This document shows, one piece after another, positions 16,680 to 25,762 of a stretch of DNA of 64,000 bases; position 1 is the stretch's first letter, and each line of letters opens with the position of its first letter. Both the position numbers and the translations under genes were made by a program. The stretch comes from Actinocrinis sp035653575 (GTDB taxonomy: Bacteria; Actinomycetota; Actinomycetes; Streptomycetales; Catenulisporaceae): contig NZ_DASRBQ010000156.1 in assembly GCF_035653575.1 (NCBI RefSeq), forward strand, positions 9,041-73,040, given 5' to 3'. A model generated the notes under the pieces. The model was not told the origin of the DNA, did no database searches, and saw only the letters and a program-made list of their open reading frames with translations.

Positions 16680-17909
16680 TCAGACTCCGACCGGGTGCCA
16701 GACCGTCTTGGTCTCCATGAAGGACACGATCCGGTCGAGCCCGGGATCGGCCGTCCAGTCCGGCTCGGGTTCCGGCCGACGCAGCCGCTTGAGGTTTTGC
16801 GCGCCAGCCCGCTCCAACTCGGTCGCCAGCTCGGGGTCCGTCACGCCGGACAGGTCCAGCGCGTCCACGTCGAGGTGGCTTGCGAGCGGCATGCCGAGCT
16901 CGGCGATCCGTCCGGTCAGGATGTTGATCACGCCGCCGGGCAGGTCCGAGGTCGCCAGCACCTCCGCGAGGGTGATCGCGGGCAGCGCCGTCGCACCGGG
17001 CGCGACGACGACCGCCGTGTTTCCGGAGACGATCACCGGAGCGAGTACCGAGACCAACCCGAACAACGACGGTCGCTCCGGTGCGAACACCGCCACGACG
17101 CCGGTCGGCTCGGGGGAGGAGACGTTCCAGTACGGTCCGGCCACCGGGTTCACGGTCCCGCGCACCTGGCTGATCTTGTCGGACCAGCCCGCGTACCAGA
17201 CCCAGCGGTCAATCGCGGCGTCGGTTTGCGCGAGCGCCGAAGCACGGGTGACGCCCTCGGCGGCGGCTACCTCGTCGGCGAACTGTTCGCGTCGCCCTTC
17301 GAGCATTTCGGCGATCCGGTAGAGGATCTGGCCACGGTTGTACGCGGTCGCGCCGGACCACCCGCTGAACGCCGACCGAGCCGCCCTCACCGCGTCGCGG
17401 GCATCCTTGCGGGAGGCCAGGGCGGCATTCGCCAGGAACGCGCCTTGCGCAGAGGTCACCTCGTAGCTCCGTCCGCTCTCCGAGCGCGGGAAGGCCCCGC
17501 CGATGTAGAGCTTGTAGGTCTTGCGCACGGCCAGCCGGGTTCGCGTGCTGTACCGCTCGGCGGTCGGCGTCTCGACGGCGGCCGCGCCCGATTCGGCGGG
17601 AACGCTAGCGGCCGTATTGGAGCCCTCGGGCGCACCAGAGTCAGCCGAAGTCGGCGGGGCGGCTTTCGGCGCGCTCGCTTCGGTGGATGCTGAGGCGGCA
17701 CGCTTGGCAGTGCCCTTGCCTGCGGCCGCACCGCTCACGGCAGGCACTGCGGCTGCGACGCTGGTCTCCCTCGGCGAGCCTTGTGCCGCTGCGGTCTTCT
17801 TAGCGGCCGTCTTCTTCGTGGCTGTCTTCTTGGCAGTCACCCTTTTCGGAGGCGTCTTCTTTGCCGCGGTCGTCTTCGCCGTGCCGTCGGCACCGGTCTT
17901 GTCAGACAT
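16680..17909 (-). CDS. truncated aldehyde dehydrogenase-like protein with histone-like N-terminal tail
   Basis: A 409-residue product. Residues 1-45 are Lys/Ala/Thr-rich (repeated KKTA units, as in histone H1 or HupS tails) and 46-125 are low-complexity. From about 130 it follows the NAD-binding half of aldehyde dehydrogenases (YIGGAFPRSESG, VAVFAPERPSLFG, GVINILTG), but it stops before the catalytic domain and the whole protein contains no cysteine. It therefore cannot be a normal dehydrogenase. Its start overlaps the stop of the complete enzyme upstream by 8 bp, so the two are made together and may associate. From memory S. coelicolor also has two such genes side by side next to deoC. Confidence 0.85.
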   Translation of the reverse strand: MSDKTGADGTAKTTAAKKTPPKRVTAKKTATKKTAAKKTAAAQGSPRETSVAAAVPAVSGAAAGKGTAKRAASASTEASAPKAAPPTSADSGAPEGSNTAASVPAESGAAAVETPTAERYSTRTRLAVRKTYKLYIGGAFPRSESGRSYEVTSAQGAFLANAALASRKDARDAVRAARSAFSGWSGATAYNRGQILYRIAEMLEGRREQFADEVAAAEGVTRASALAQTDAAIDRWVWYAGWSDKISQVRGTVNPVAGPYWNVSSPEPTGVVAVFAPERPSLFGLVSVLAPVIVSGNTAVVVAPGATALPAITLAEVLATSDLPGGVINILTGRIAELGMPLASHLDVDALDLSGVTDPELATELERAGAQNLKRLRRPEPEPDWTADPGLDRIVSFMETKTVWHPVGV

Positions 17910-19419
17910 CGAGGTACGCCTCCAGACCGTGTGCGCCGCCCTCGCGGCCGTAACCCGACTCGCGATAGCCGCCGAACGGCGAGGAGGGGTCGAACTTGTT
18001 GAACGTGTTCGCCCACACCACCCCGGCGCGCAGTTTCTTCGCGATCGCCAGCATCCGCGAACCCTTCTCAGTCCAGATCCCCGCGGACAGCCCGTACGGT
18101 GTGTTGTTCGCCTTCGCCACCGCCTCCTCGGGAGTGCGGAAAGTCAGCACCGACAGCACCGGTCCGAAGATCTCCTCGCGGGCGATCCGGTGCGTGGCCG
18201 AGACGTTCGTGAACACGGTCGGCGCGAACCAGTAGCCGGTGGACGGCAGCTCGCACGCCGGGGACCAGCGCTCGGCGCCCTCCGCCTCGCCCGCCTCGGT
18301 CAGCTCGGTGATCTTCGCCAGCTGCGCCGCCGAGTTGATCGCGCCGACGTCGGTGTTCTTGTCCAGCGGATCGCCGACCCGCAGCGTCTCCATCCGGCGG
18401 CGCAGCGCGTCCATCAGTTCCGGTTCGATCGACTCCTGCACCAGCAGCCGCGAACCCGCGCAGCAGACCTGCCCCTGGTTGAAGAAGATCGAGTCGATCA
18501 CGCCCTCGACGGCCTGGTCGATCGGCGCGTCGTCGAACACGATGTTCGCCGCCTTGCCGCCCAGCTCCAGGGTCACTTTCTTCCGGCTGCCCGCGACGGC
18601 GCGCGCGATGCCGCGGCCGACCTCGGTCGAGCCGGTGAACGCGACCTTGTCCACGTCCGGGTGCCCGACCAGCGCGGCCCCGGTCTCTCCCGCGCCGGTC
18701 ACGATGTTGACCACGCCGGGCGCCAGGTCCGCCTGCCGGCAGATCTCCGCGAAGGCCAGCGCGGTCAGCGGCGTGGTCTCGGCGGGCTTGAGCACCACGG
18801 TGTTCCCGCAGGCCAGCGCCGGGGCGATCTTCCAGGCCAGCATCAGCAGCGGGAAGTTCCACGGGATGACCTGCGCCGCGACGCCCAGCGGCTTGGGATC
18901 GGGTCCGTAGCCGGCGTAGGAGAGCTTGTCGGCCCAGCCCGCGTAGTGGAAGAAGTGCGCGGCGACCAGCGGCAGGTCCACGTCCCTGGTCTCGCGGATC
19001 GGCTTGCCGTTGTCGATCGACTCCAGCACGGCGAGTTCGCGCGAGCGCTCCTGGATGATCCGGGCGATGCGGAACAGGTACTTGGCCCGCTCCGAGCCGG
19101 GCATCTGCGACCAGATCCGGTCGTAAGCCGTGCGCGCGGCGGCCACCGCGCGGTCCACGTCGGCCTCCGACGCGACACCGAACTCCGCGAGCACCTCCTC
19201 GGTCGCCGGATTCACCGACTTGAGCGCGCCGCCGGTGGCCGGGACGAACTCGCCGCCGATGAACAGGTCGTAGCTCGGGTTGATCTTGACGATGGCGCGC
19301 GACTCGGGCGCTGGGGCGTACTCGAACAGGTTCGCCACCGACGAGGCGGTCGGAGCCGTGCTCGGCGTATCCGCTGCCGCGGTGTTCTCGGGCAGCCGTG
19401 AGGATTTCCGCTGTGCCAT
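17902..19419 (-). CDS. Aldehyde dehydrogenase (NAD+)
   Basis: Oxidises an aldehyde to its acid with NAD+. The 505-residue protein has PWNFP (186-190), FTGST (261-265), general base Glu285 in ELGGK and catalytic Cys319 in FNQGQVCCAG. The first 40 residues are extra to the fold. It lies 4 bp after deoC on the same strand, so acetaldehyde released by deoxyribose-5-phosphate aldolase is the likely substrate; this is inference from context. Confidence 0.93.
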   Translation of the reverse strand: MAQRKSSRLPENTAAADTPSTAPTASSVANLFEYAPAPESRAIVKINPSYDLFIGGEFVPATGGALKSVNPATEEVLAEFGVASEADVDRAVAAARTAYDRIWSQMPGSERAKYLFRIARIIQERSRELAVLESIDNGKPIRETRDVDLPLVAAHFFHYAGWADKLSYAGYGPDPKPLGVAAQVIPWNFPLLMLAWKIAPALACGNTVVLKPAETTPLTALAFAEICRQADLAPGVVNIVTGAGETGAALVGHPDVDKVAFTGSTEVGRGIARAVAGSRKKVTLELGGKAANIVFDDAPIDQAVEGVIDSIFFNQGQVCCAGSRLLVQESIEPELMDALRRRMETLRVGDPLDKNTDVGAINSAAQLAKITELTEAGEAEGAERWSPACELPSTGYWFAPTVFTNVSATHRIAREEIFGPVLSVLTFRTPEEAVAKANNTPYGLSAGIWTEKGSRMLAIAKKLRAGVVWANTFNKFDPSSPFGGYRESGYGREGGAHGLEAYLDV

Positions 19420-19423
19420 CGGG

Positions 19424-20506
19424 TCAGTCCACCGTCACGTAGTTGGGCCCGGAGTAATAGCCGGCGGCCTGCTTCTGACGCTGCATCAGCAGATCGTTGA
19501 GCAGCGAGGACGCGCCGAACCTGAACCACTGCGGGTCGAGCCAGTCCGGGCCGCAGGTCTCGTTGACCACGACCAGATGCTTGATCGCGTCCTTCGCGGT
19601 GCGGATGCCGCCGGCCGGCTTGAACCCGACCATCCGGCCGCTTGCCGCCCGGAAGTCACGCACCGCCTCCAGCATGACCAGCGACACCGGCAGCGTCGCC
19701 GCGGGGGAGACCTTGCCGGTGGAGGTCTTGATGAAATCCGCCCCGGCCAGCATCGCCAGCCACGAAGCCCGCCGCACGTTGTCATAGGTGACCAGCTCGC
19801 CGGTCTCCAGGATGACCTTCAGATGCGCGTCGCCGCAGGCTCCCTTCACCGCCGCGATCTGCTCGAAGACCGCGCCGTAGTGCCCGGCGAGGAAGGCGCC
19901 GCGATCGATCACCATGTCGATCTCGTCCGCGCCCGCCGCCACGGCCATCCGGGTATCGGCGAGCTTGACCTCGAGGGAACTGCGGCCGGAGGGGAAGGCG
20001 GTGGCGACCGAGGCGACCTTGATAGCGGTGCCGCGCAGCTCGTGCTTGGCCACCTCGACCAGATCCGGGTACACGCACACCGCGGCGACCGAAGGACAGG
20101 TCGGATCCGACGGATCAGGCCTGCGCGCCTTCGCCGCCAGCGAGCGCACCTTCCCGGGAGTGTCCGCCCCCTCCAGCGTGGTCAGGTCGATCATCCGGAT
20201 CGCCAGGTCGAGTGCGAAGCCCTTGGCGGAGGTCTTGATCGACCGGGTGCCGAGCCGGGCGACCCGCGCCTCCGCGCCGACCTTGTCCACCCCGGGCAGC
20301 CCGTGCAGGAAGCCGCGCAGTGCCGCCTCGTTGCCGGTGGCCGCGCGCAGATCGAGCCGGTCGGGCACGTGGTGCGTCTCCGCCTGGTCCACGCCGGTGT
20401 CCCGGGCCGCGGCTATGTCACGGCTCGGTCCGTCGTCTGGTCTCAGGCCCGGTTCGCGGGCCGGATCGGTGTGCGGCCGTTGCGCCGCTTCGGTCGTGCT
20501 GGTCAC
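19424..20506 (-). CDS. deoC: Deoxyribose-phosphate aldolase
   Basis: Cleaves 2-deoxyribose-5-phosphate to acetaldehyde and glyceraldehyde-3-phosphate, the last step of deoxynucleoside breakdown. The 360-residue protein has the Schiff-base lysine K260 in FIKTSTGK, with VASVATAFPSG and GFKPAGGIRT flanking. It is about 100 residues longer than the bacterial class I enzymes because of an N-terminal extension like that of eukaryotic DERA. First gene of an operon with the two aldehyde dehydrogenase genes. GTG start, with a TANNNT box 7 nt upstream. Confidence 0.95.
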   Translation of the reverse strand: MTSTTEAAQRPHTDPAREPGLRPDDGPSRDIAAARDTGVDQAETHHVPDRLDLRAATGNEAALRGFLHGLPGVDKVGAEARVARLGTRSIKTSAKGFALDLAIRMIDLTTLEGADTPGKVRSLAAKARRPDPSDPTCPSVAAVCVYPDLVEVAKHELRGTAIKVASVATAFPSGRSSLEVKLADTRMAVAAGADEIDMVIDRGAFLAGHYGAVFEQIAAVKGACGDAHLKVILETGELVTYDNVRRASWLAMLAGADFIKTSTGKVSPAATLPVSLVMLEAVRDFRAASGRMVGFKPAGGIRTAKDAIKHLVVVNETCGPDWLDPQWFRFGASSLLNDLLMQRQKQAAGYYSGPNYVTVD

Positions 20507-20513
20507 ACGATCC

Positions 20514-20519
20514 AGCGTA
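20514..20519 (-). promoter_or_regulatory. -10 hexamer of a likely leaderless promoter (deoC)
   Basis: On the minus strand TACGCT ends 7 nt before the GTG of deoC, with no ribosome site between. Confidence 0.42.
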
Positions 20520-20704
20520 AACGGCGGCGGCGAGCGCCGCCGGACCCGTCGTCCAGGTTGTGGATAACTTGTGCGATCCGCGTGCCGGCGGCCGACCGGG
20601 CATCACCCCTCGATCGGAATCACCCCGTTATGACGCCGTGACATGCTTTGAATCCGGCCACCCTACATGGACCGCACCCAGCCCGTGAGGCAGAATCCAG
20701 GGTC

Positions 20705-21514
20705 ATGACTCCGCTCGCCACCGAATCCCGTTCGACCGCAGAAAAACCGACCGCGTACCGCGGCCCCGCGGCGCTCATCGGCGGTGCGTTGGTCGTGCTG
20801 TTCTGCGGATTCGGTGCGATCGATCTGCTGATCGAGTCCGGAACGCAGGACCTGGTCGCCGCGGCCGTCCTCACGCTGGTGGCCGTCCTGGCGGGGCTCT
20901 ACGGCGTCTATCCTGCGGCGTTCGCGTGGAATGACCGGCTTGTCGTGCGCAATCCGTTTCGCACGATTGAGCTGCCCTGGGACGCGGTGACCGATCTCAG
21001 CGCACGGCTTTCCTTCATCGCGCACACGGAAAGCCGCCGTTTCACGGTCTGGGCCATCCCGGTCTCGCTGCGGGAGCGCCGCCGATCCGAGCGGCACCGT
21101 CTCAGGGATTTGTCGCAGGCGCAGCGCTTGGCCAAGCGCGGAGTCCCGGCTGAAATGCTGCAGTCACGCAGCCGCCGCTCCTATGACCCGGTCGAGCGGC
21201 TCTCCTTCGCCGACCAGGCGATCGAGGAGATGAACGCGCGGCGCGAGGCGTACGCGGTCCAGGCGCGGTTCAAGGCCAAGGAGGCTGAGCAGGCCGCCGC
21301 TGCGGCAGAGGCGCAGTCCGCTACCGCGTCGTCGTCGAGCGTAGATGTGTCGACGAGTGCCGAGTCTTCGAGCGACGCCGCAGCCGCGCCGAAGGCCGCA
21401 CCCGCCGTCGAGACCGCCCCGGCCGACTCGGGCACGGTGCGCTGGTCCGTCCTGTCGTTCGCACTGCTCAGCGCAAGCGTCGTGTTCCTCATCGTCGCGC
21501 TGAGCATCCGCTGA
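20705..21514 (+). CDS. bacterial PH-domain membrane protein
   Basis: A 269-residue membrane protein of unknown role. The ATG at 20705 is preferred over the longer frame from 20648, which lacks a ribosome site. Two hydrophobic helices at about 20-62 are followed by a bPH_6-type PH domain (WNDRLVVRNPFRTIELPWDAV), a charged Arg-rich linker, an Ala/Ser low-complexity stretch and a C-terminal TM helix. Family members are abundant in actinomycetes next to metabolic genes; a lipid- or protein-binding role is only an inference from the fold. Divergent from deoC. Confidence 0.78.
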   Translation: MTPLATESRSTAEKPTAYRGPAALIGGALVVLFCGFGAIDLLIESGTQDLVAAAVLTLVAVLAGLYGVYPAAFAWNDRLVVRNPFRTIELPWDAVTDLSARLSFIAHTESRRFTVWAIPVSLRERRRSERHRLRDLSQAQRLAKRGVPAEMLQSRSRRSYDPVERLSFADQAIEEMNARREAYAVQARFKAKEAEQAAAAAEAQSATASSSSVDVSTSAESSSDAAAAPKAAPAVETAPADSGTVRWSVLSFALLSASVVFLIVALSIR

Positions 21515-21546
21515 CAAGCGGACGGACTCCGGCCGCCTGAGTGCCC

Positions 21547-23208
21547 TCAGTCCGTCGCCTTGAGCCGTTCCGCCAGTGCACCCTTGAGCGCGTCTAGCAG
21601 TGCGGCCGCGTCAGCCGCCGAACCGTGCGTTACGACTTCGATGTAGCACTTGAGCTTCGGTTCGGTACCTGAAGGACGCACTACCACGCGCGCGCCACCG
21701 TCGAGCGAAAGCCGCAGTCCGTCGGTCGGCGGCAGGCCGGGCGAGCCGAGCGACAGGTCGTCGAGCAGCGTCACCGCCAGGCCGGCCAGCTCCTTCGGCG
21801 GGGCAGAGCGCAGCGCGGCCATCATGCGCGCGATCTGGTCCAACTCGTCGACCCGGATCGAGAGCTGGTCCGTGGCATGCCGGCCGTACTCGGTGGCCAG
21901 CCGCTCGAGTTCGCTCTCGAAGCTGCGGCCGTCCGCCTTCAGCGTCGCCGCCAGTTCGGCGATGAGCAGCGCCGCGCTGATGCCGTCCTTGTCGCGCACG
22001 CCGTCCGGATCGACGCAGTATCCGAGTGCTTCCTCATAAGCGTACGAGAGGTCCTCGACCTTCGTCAGCCACTTGAACCCGGTGAGCGTCTCGCGGTAGT
22101 CGATGCCGTGCCGCTGCGCGATCTTTCCGAGCAGCGAGGAGGAAACGATCGTCGTGGCGAATGTGCGCGCGCCACCGCGTTCGGCGAGGTACGCGCCAAG
22201 CAGCGCCCCGACCTCGTCGCCGCGCAACATCCGCCAGCCGTCCGCACCCGACGCGCTGTCAGCTGTGCCGAGCGGAATCGCCACAGCGCAACGGTCCGCA
22301 TCCGGGTCATTTGCGATCACCAAATCGGCGCCGGACTTCCGTGCCAGCGCCAGCGCGAGGTCGATCGCGCCAGGCTCTTCCGGATTCGGGAAGGCCACCG
22401 TGTGGAACGTCGGATCCGGATCCTGCTGCTCAGGCACGGCGATCGGCGTACCGAACCCGGCGCGCTCGAAAGCAGCCGCGAGTGCCGCACCGCCGACGCC
22501 GTGCAGCGCGGTCGACACAACCCGCAGATCCCGTGGGCCCACCGGGCTCAGGACACGCACCGCACGATCGAGATACGCATCGACGATCGAGTCGTCCAGC
22601 GTCTCCCACTCCGTGCCGCGCGGAACCGTGGCCAGCGGCCCGACCGCCGCGATGGCCGCCGCGATCTGCTCATCGGCCGGGGGAGTGATCTGCGAACCGT
22701 CGCCGAGGTAGACCTTGTACCCGTTGTCGCGCGGCGGATTGTGACTCGCGGTCACCATGACGCCAGCACACGCGCCCAAGTACCGGATCGCGAACGCGAG
22801 CACCGGCGTCGGCAGCGGTCTCGGCAGCACCAGCGGTCGCAACCCGACACCGCTAAGCACCTCGGCCGTGTCGCGCGCGAACACATCAGAGTTCTTCCGC
22901 GCGTCATAGCCGATGACGACGGCCTCTTCCACGTGCCCGTTGTCCAGCAGATAGCGCGCGAGGCCCGCTGCAGCGCGGCTGACCACCACGCGGTTCATCC
23001 GATTCGGCCCGGCCCCCAGCTCGCCGCGCAGCCCGGCGGTACCGAACTGGAGCGTGCCGGAGAAGCGGTCCGCGAGCTGGGTGCAGGTGTCGCAGGCGCC
23101 CTCATCGGCGTCGGCGCACTCCTCGATCAGCGCGCGCAACTCCTCGCGGGTCTCCGGGTCGGGATCCTCGTCCAGCCAGGCGCGGGCGAGTGAGAGCAGG
23201 CGTTCCAC
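21547..23208 (-). CDS. Phospho-sugar mutase (alpha-D-phosphohexomutase family; probable phosphopentomutase role)
   Basis: A 553-residue mutase with FGTAGLRG (55-62), phosphoserine loop TASHNPP (153-159, Ser155), metal loop DPDADRCA (about 300) and the C-terminal phosphate site RPSGTEPK. It belongs to the group annotated PmmB/phosphomannomutase in actinobacteria. It follows PNP in the same operon (54-bp gap, AAAGGAG before a GTG start). No DeoB is present, so conversion of (deoxy)ribose-1-phosphate to the 5-phosphate is the step the surrounding pathway needs. Substrate assignment is inference. Confidence 0.9.
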   Translation of the reverse strand: MERLLSLARAWLDEDPDPETREELRALIEECADADEGACDTCTQLADRFSGTLQFGTAGLRGELGAGPNRMNRVVVSRAAAGLARYLLDNGHVEEAVVIGYDARKNSDVFARDTAEVLSGVGLRPLVLPRPLPTPVLAFAIRYLGACAGVMVTASHNPPRDNGYKVYLGDGSQITPPADEQIAAAIAAVGPLATVPRGTEWETLDDSIVDAYLDRAVRVLSPVGPRDLRVVSTALHGVGGAALAAAFERAGFGTPIAVPEQQDPDPTFHTVAFPNPEEPGAIDLALALARKSGADLVIANDPDADRCAVAIPLGTADSASGADGWRMLRGDEVGALLGAYLAERGGARTFATTIVSSSLLGKIAQRHGIDYRETLTGFKWLTKVEDLSYAYEEALGYCVDPDGVRDKDGISAALLIAELAATLKADGRSFESELERLATEYGRHATDQLSIRVDELDQIARMMAALRSAPPKELAGLAVTLLDDLSLGSPGLPPTDGLRLSLDGGARVVVRPSGTEPKLKCYIEVVTHGSAADAAALLDALKGALAERLKATD

Positions 23209-23262
23209 GGCGACTCCTTTCGAGCCTTTCCGTCTTGCTTGTCGCTATGGGCGCTCTAGGAG

Positions 23263-24087
23263 CTAAAGGCGACCGAGCACGTCGCGCAGCAGCACGCCCA
23301 TACGCGCAGCCGACGCGTTACCGGTCTCGATGACTTCCTGAGCGCTAAGCGGCTGCCCCGTCATACCCGCCGCCATGTTGGTCACCAACGAGATGCCCAA
23401 CAGCTCCGCCCCGGCCTCACGCACTGCGATCGCCTCAAGCGCCGTCGACATGCCCACCAGATCAGCACCGAGCGTACGCACCATGCGGATCTCCGCAGGT
23501 GTCTCGTAGTGCGGGCCGGTCAGCTGGACGTACACGCCCTCAGCGAGAGATGGATCGACGTCCTTGCACAGCGCGCGCAACCGCGACGAGTAGAGGTCCG
23601 TCAGGTCGACGAAGTTGGCACCGACGATCGGCGAGGTCGCGGTCATGTTGATGTGATCGCTGATCAGCACCGGCTGACCCACCGAGTACTCCGGATTCAC
23701 CCCGCCGCAGCCGTTGGTGAGGACCACCGTCGAGCATCCGGCGGCCACGGCCGTACGCACCCCGTGCACGACGCGCGCGACGCCGTGGCCCTCGTAGAAG
23801 TGCGTGCGGCCGAGGAAAACCAGCGCCAGCTTGCCCGTGGAAGCCAGCCGGACCGACCGGATCCGTCCGGCATGGCCGATGGCCTCGGCCATGGTGAACC
23901 CGGGCAGCTCGGTGACCGGGAACTCGTGCTCGGGCTCGCCGAGCGCGTCAGCCGCCGGGACCCAGCCTGAACCGAGGACCAGCGCCACGTCGGGCGTGCC
24001 GCCGATCCTCGAGATCAGCGCCTTCGCGGCGTCCTGTGCGCCCTGGTACGGGTCCGCGTTCGACTCTGCAATCGCCTGTGTCGTCAC
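23263..24087 (-). CDS. Purine nucleoside phosphorylase (trimeric type)
   Basis: Phosphorolyses (deoxy)inosine and (deoxy)guanosine to the free purine and pentose-1-phosphate. The 274-residue length, VLGSGW phosphate loop (37-42), TNGCGGVN, the Glu in PHYETPAEI and the Asn in LVTNMAAG are those of the trimeric class that prefers 6-oxopurines. GTG start overlaps the stop of the upstream MFS transporter by 4 bp. It works after adenosine deaminase and before the phosphosugar mutase. Confidence 0.95.
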   Translation of the reverse strand: MTTQAIAESNADPYQGAQDAAKALISRIGGTPDVALVLGSGWVPAADALGEPEHEFPVTELPGFTMAEAIGHAGRIRSVRLASTGKLALVFLGRTHFYEGHGVARVVHGVRTAVAAGCSTVVLTNGCGGVNPEYSVGQPVLISDHINMTATSPIVGANFVDLTDLYSSRLRALCKDVDPSLAEGVYVQLTGPHYETPAEIRMVRTLGADLVGMSTALEAIAVREAGAELLGISLVTNMAAGMTGQPLSAQEVIETGNASAARMGVLLRDVLGRL

Positions 24088-25433
24088 GCATCAGACGATA
24101 TAGCGGCTGCGGATAGCTCGCTCTGTCCGGTCGTTGACGCGGCGGGCACGTCGGCCATGTTCACGGCGACGGCGACCTCTGCCGGCTCGGCGACTTGTGC
24201 GTCCGATACCGGTGTGTCGGTGCTACGCCGTGTACGGATGTCACGCGAGAGCAGCGTCAGCAGGCTCACCGCGACGATTACGCCGGCCGCGGCGTACTGC
24301 GTGTTGGACACGCCAATCGCCGCTGCGATCGGACCGGCCAGCAGCGCCCCGATCGGCATGGACATGACCGAGCCGAGCGCGTCATAGGCCGAGACCCGGG
24401 CCAGCTTGTCCGCGGGGATGTAACGCGCCATCACCACGAACCACTGCACCATCATCGTCTCGAGCGCGATGCCCACACCGAAACTGGTCGCGCAGATCAG
24501 CCACACCGGCCACAGCATCGCCAGGGCGAGCGAGGGCAGCGCGATCGTCGCACCGATCATCGCGACGAACAGCATCGGCCGCCGCGGTGTGTACCGCAGC
24601 GCGATGAATCCACCGACGATCAGGCCGACCGATTCGAAGGCCATGATGGTGCCCCAGGCGGCCGGGCCACCCAAGTGCGCCTTGGCCACCGCGGGGCCGA
24701 GCACGCTGAACGAGCCGTACCAGCACATCAGCACCGCGGAGTACTGCAGGACGATTCCCCACAGCCAGGTGTGCGACCGGAACTCGTCCCAGCCCTCGCG
24801 CAACTCGCTGAAGATGCCCGGGTTGTGAGCGCGCTCGATGGCGCGGACCCGGATCAGCAGGTTCGGCGCGACCGACGCGGCCATGCCGATCGCGTCGATG
24901 ACCAGGGCCCAGCCCGGACCGGAGGCCGCGACGAGGAAGCCGGCGATCGCGGCGCCGCCCATCATGGCCGCGTTCATGACCAGTCGGCTGATGGCGTTGG
25001 CCTGCTGGAGCTCGGACTCCGGCACCAACTTGGGCAGCAAGCCCTGCGAGGCCGGGTAGAAGATCGCGATCGCGGTACCGGTGCCCGCTTCCAGTGCGAT
25101 CATCTGCCAAAGGTGAGCCGAGTGCGTGAGCACCAGTAGTCCGAGCGTGCCCTCGCACAGCGCGACCAGCAGGTTCGCGAACGCGATGACGTACTGCGGC
25201 GGTATCCGGTCGGCGATCACTCCGCCGAGCGGCCCGAACACCAGGTTCGGCGCGATCTGCGCGGCGAGCACGTAGGAGAGGTCCGCGGTTGATCCGGTGT
25301 TGGCGAGAACGGCGAAGGACACGCCGACCGCGGAGAACGCGAAGGCCGACGGCGCGACGAACCGGTCGATGAGTAAGTACCGGAAGTTGCGGTAGCGGAG
25401 CACGCCAAAGCGACTCGGCGTTGACGTTGACAT
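24084..25433 (-). CDS. MFS transporter (MFS_3/EntS-like), coupled to PNP
   Basis: A 449-residue membrane carrier with about twelve helices; FGVLRYRNFRYLLIDRF opens the first helix and GPLGGVIADRIP is the loop 2-3 motif. I start at the ATG at 25433 (GGGGAG 7 nt upstream); the longer frame from 25526 translates promoter repeats. The family includes siderophore and drug exporters, but the 4-bp overlap with PNP suggests nucleoside or base transport. The substrate is not determinable. Three tandem repeats lie 22-77 bp upstream of the start and may be operators. Confidence 0.85.
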   Translation of the reverse strand: MSTSTPSRFGVLRYRNFRYLLIDRFVAPSAFAFSAVGVSFAVLANTGSTADLSYVLAAQIAPNLVFGPLGGVIADRIPPQYVIAFANLLVALCEGTLGLLVLTHSAHLWQMIALEAGTGTAIAIFYPASQGLLPKLVPESELQQANAISRLVMNAAMMGGAAIAGFLVAASGPGWALVIDAIGMAASVAPNLLIRVRAIERAHNPGIFSELREGWDEFRSHTWLWGIVLQYSAVLMCWYGSFSVLGPAVAKAHLGGPAAWGTIMAFESVGLIVGGFIALRYTPRRPMLFVAMIGATIALPSLALAMLWPVWLICATSFGVGIALETMMVQWFVVMARYIPADKLARVSAYDALGSVMSMPIGALLAGPIAAAIGVSNTQYAAAGVIVAVSLLTLLSRDIRTRRSTDTPVSDAQVAEPAEVAVAVNMADVPAASTTGQSELSAAAISSDA

Positions 25434-25454
25434 GGTTATCCGCTCCCCGGACGC

Positions 25455-25510
25455 GCGCCCTTGTAAGACTGCGCCTCTTAAGACACTGCGGCGCCCTTGT
25501 AAGACACTGC
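25455..25510 (-). repeat. three tandem 18-20-bp promoter repeats upstream of the MFS-PNP operon
   Basis: Copies at 25455-25472, 25471-25489 and 25491-25510; read on the minus strand each is of the form GCAGTGTCTTACAAGGGCGC with small changes. Position (22-77 bp before the ATG) and spacing of about two helical turns suggest an operator array. Confidence 0.7.
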
Positions 25511-25750
25511 TTCTGAAGGTACCCAAGCCATCCGACAGGGCGCCAACGTATTTCCTCTGGCGCCGAAGTGGACTGCGTTATTCCGTCGGGTGAGGTCCTC
25601 GAGGGCACTGGCTGCGTCGGGTCCGTCACGGTTCGCACCGTAGGTCGCAGGTTCGCCTGATCACGATCGGATTTCTCGGGGATCCGGACCGCTCACGGCT
25701 CTGGCCAGGCAGCCTGTGGACACGGCAACAGCGCTGGTACCTGGGGCAAT

Positions 25751-25756
25751 TAGACT
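25751..25756 (+). promoter_or_regulatory. -10 hexamer of a likely leaderless promoter (lpdA)
   Basis: TAGACT ends 6 nt before the GTG at 25763; there is no Shine-Dalgarno. Confidence 0.5.
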
Positions 25757-25762
25757 GAACCT

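Larger units (their letters stand above)
25434..25762. other. intergenic region between the MFS-PNP operon and lpdA
   Basis: A 329-bp divergent promoter region. It holds three tandem repeats next to the MFS start (25455-25510), about 240 bp with no recognisable structure, and a -10 box next to lpdA. No convincing open frame is present. Confidence 0.7.

Noticed and set aside
25434..25526. N-terminal extension of the MFS transporter
   Set aside because: It translates the promoter repeats; ATG 25433 has a good ribosome site.
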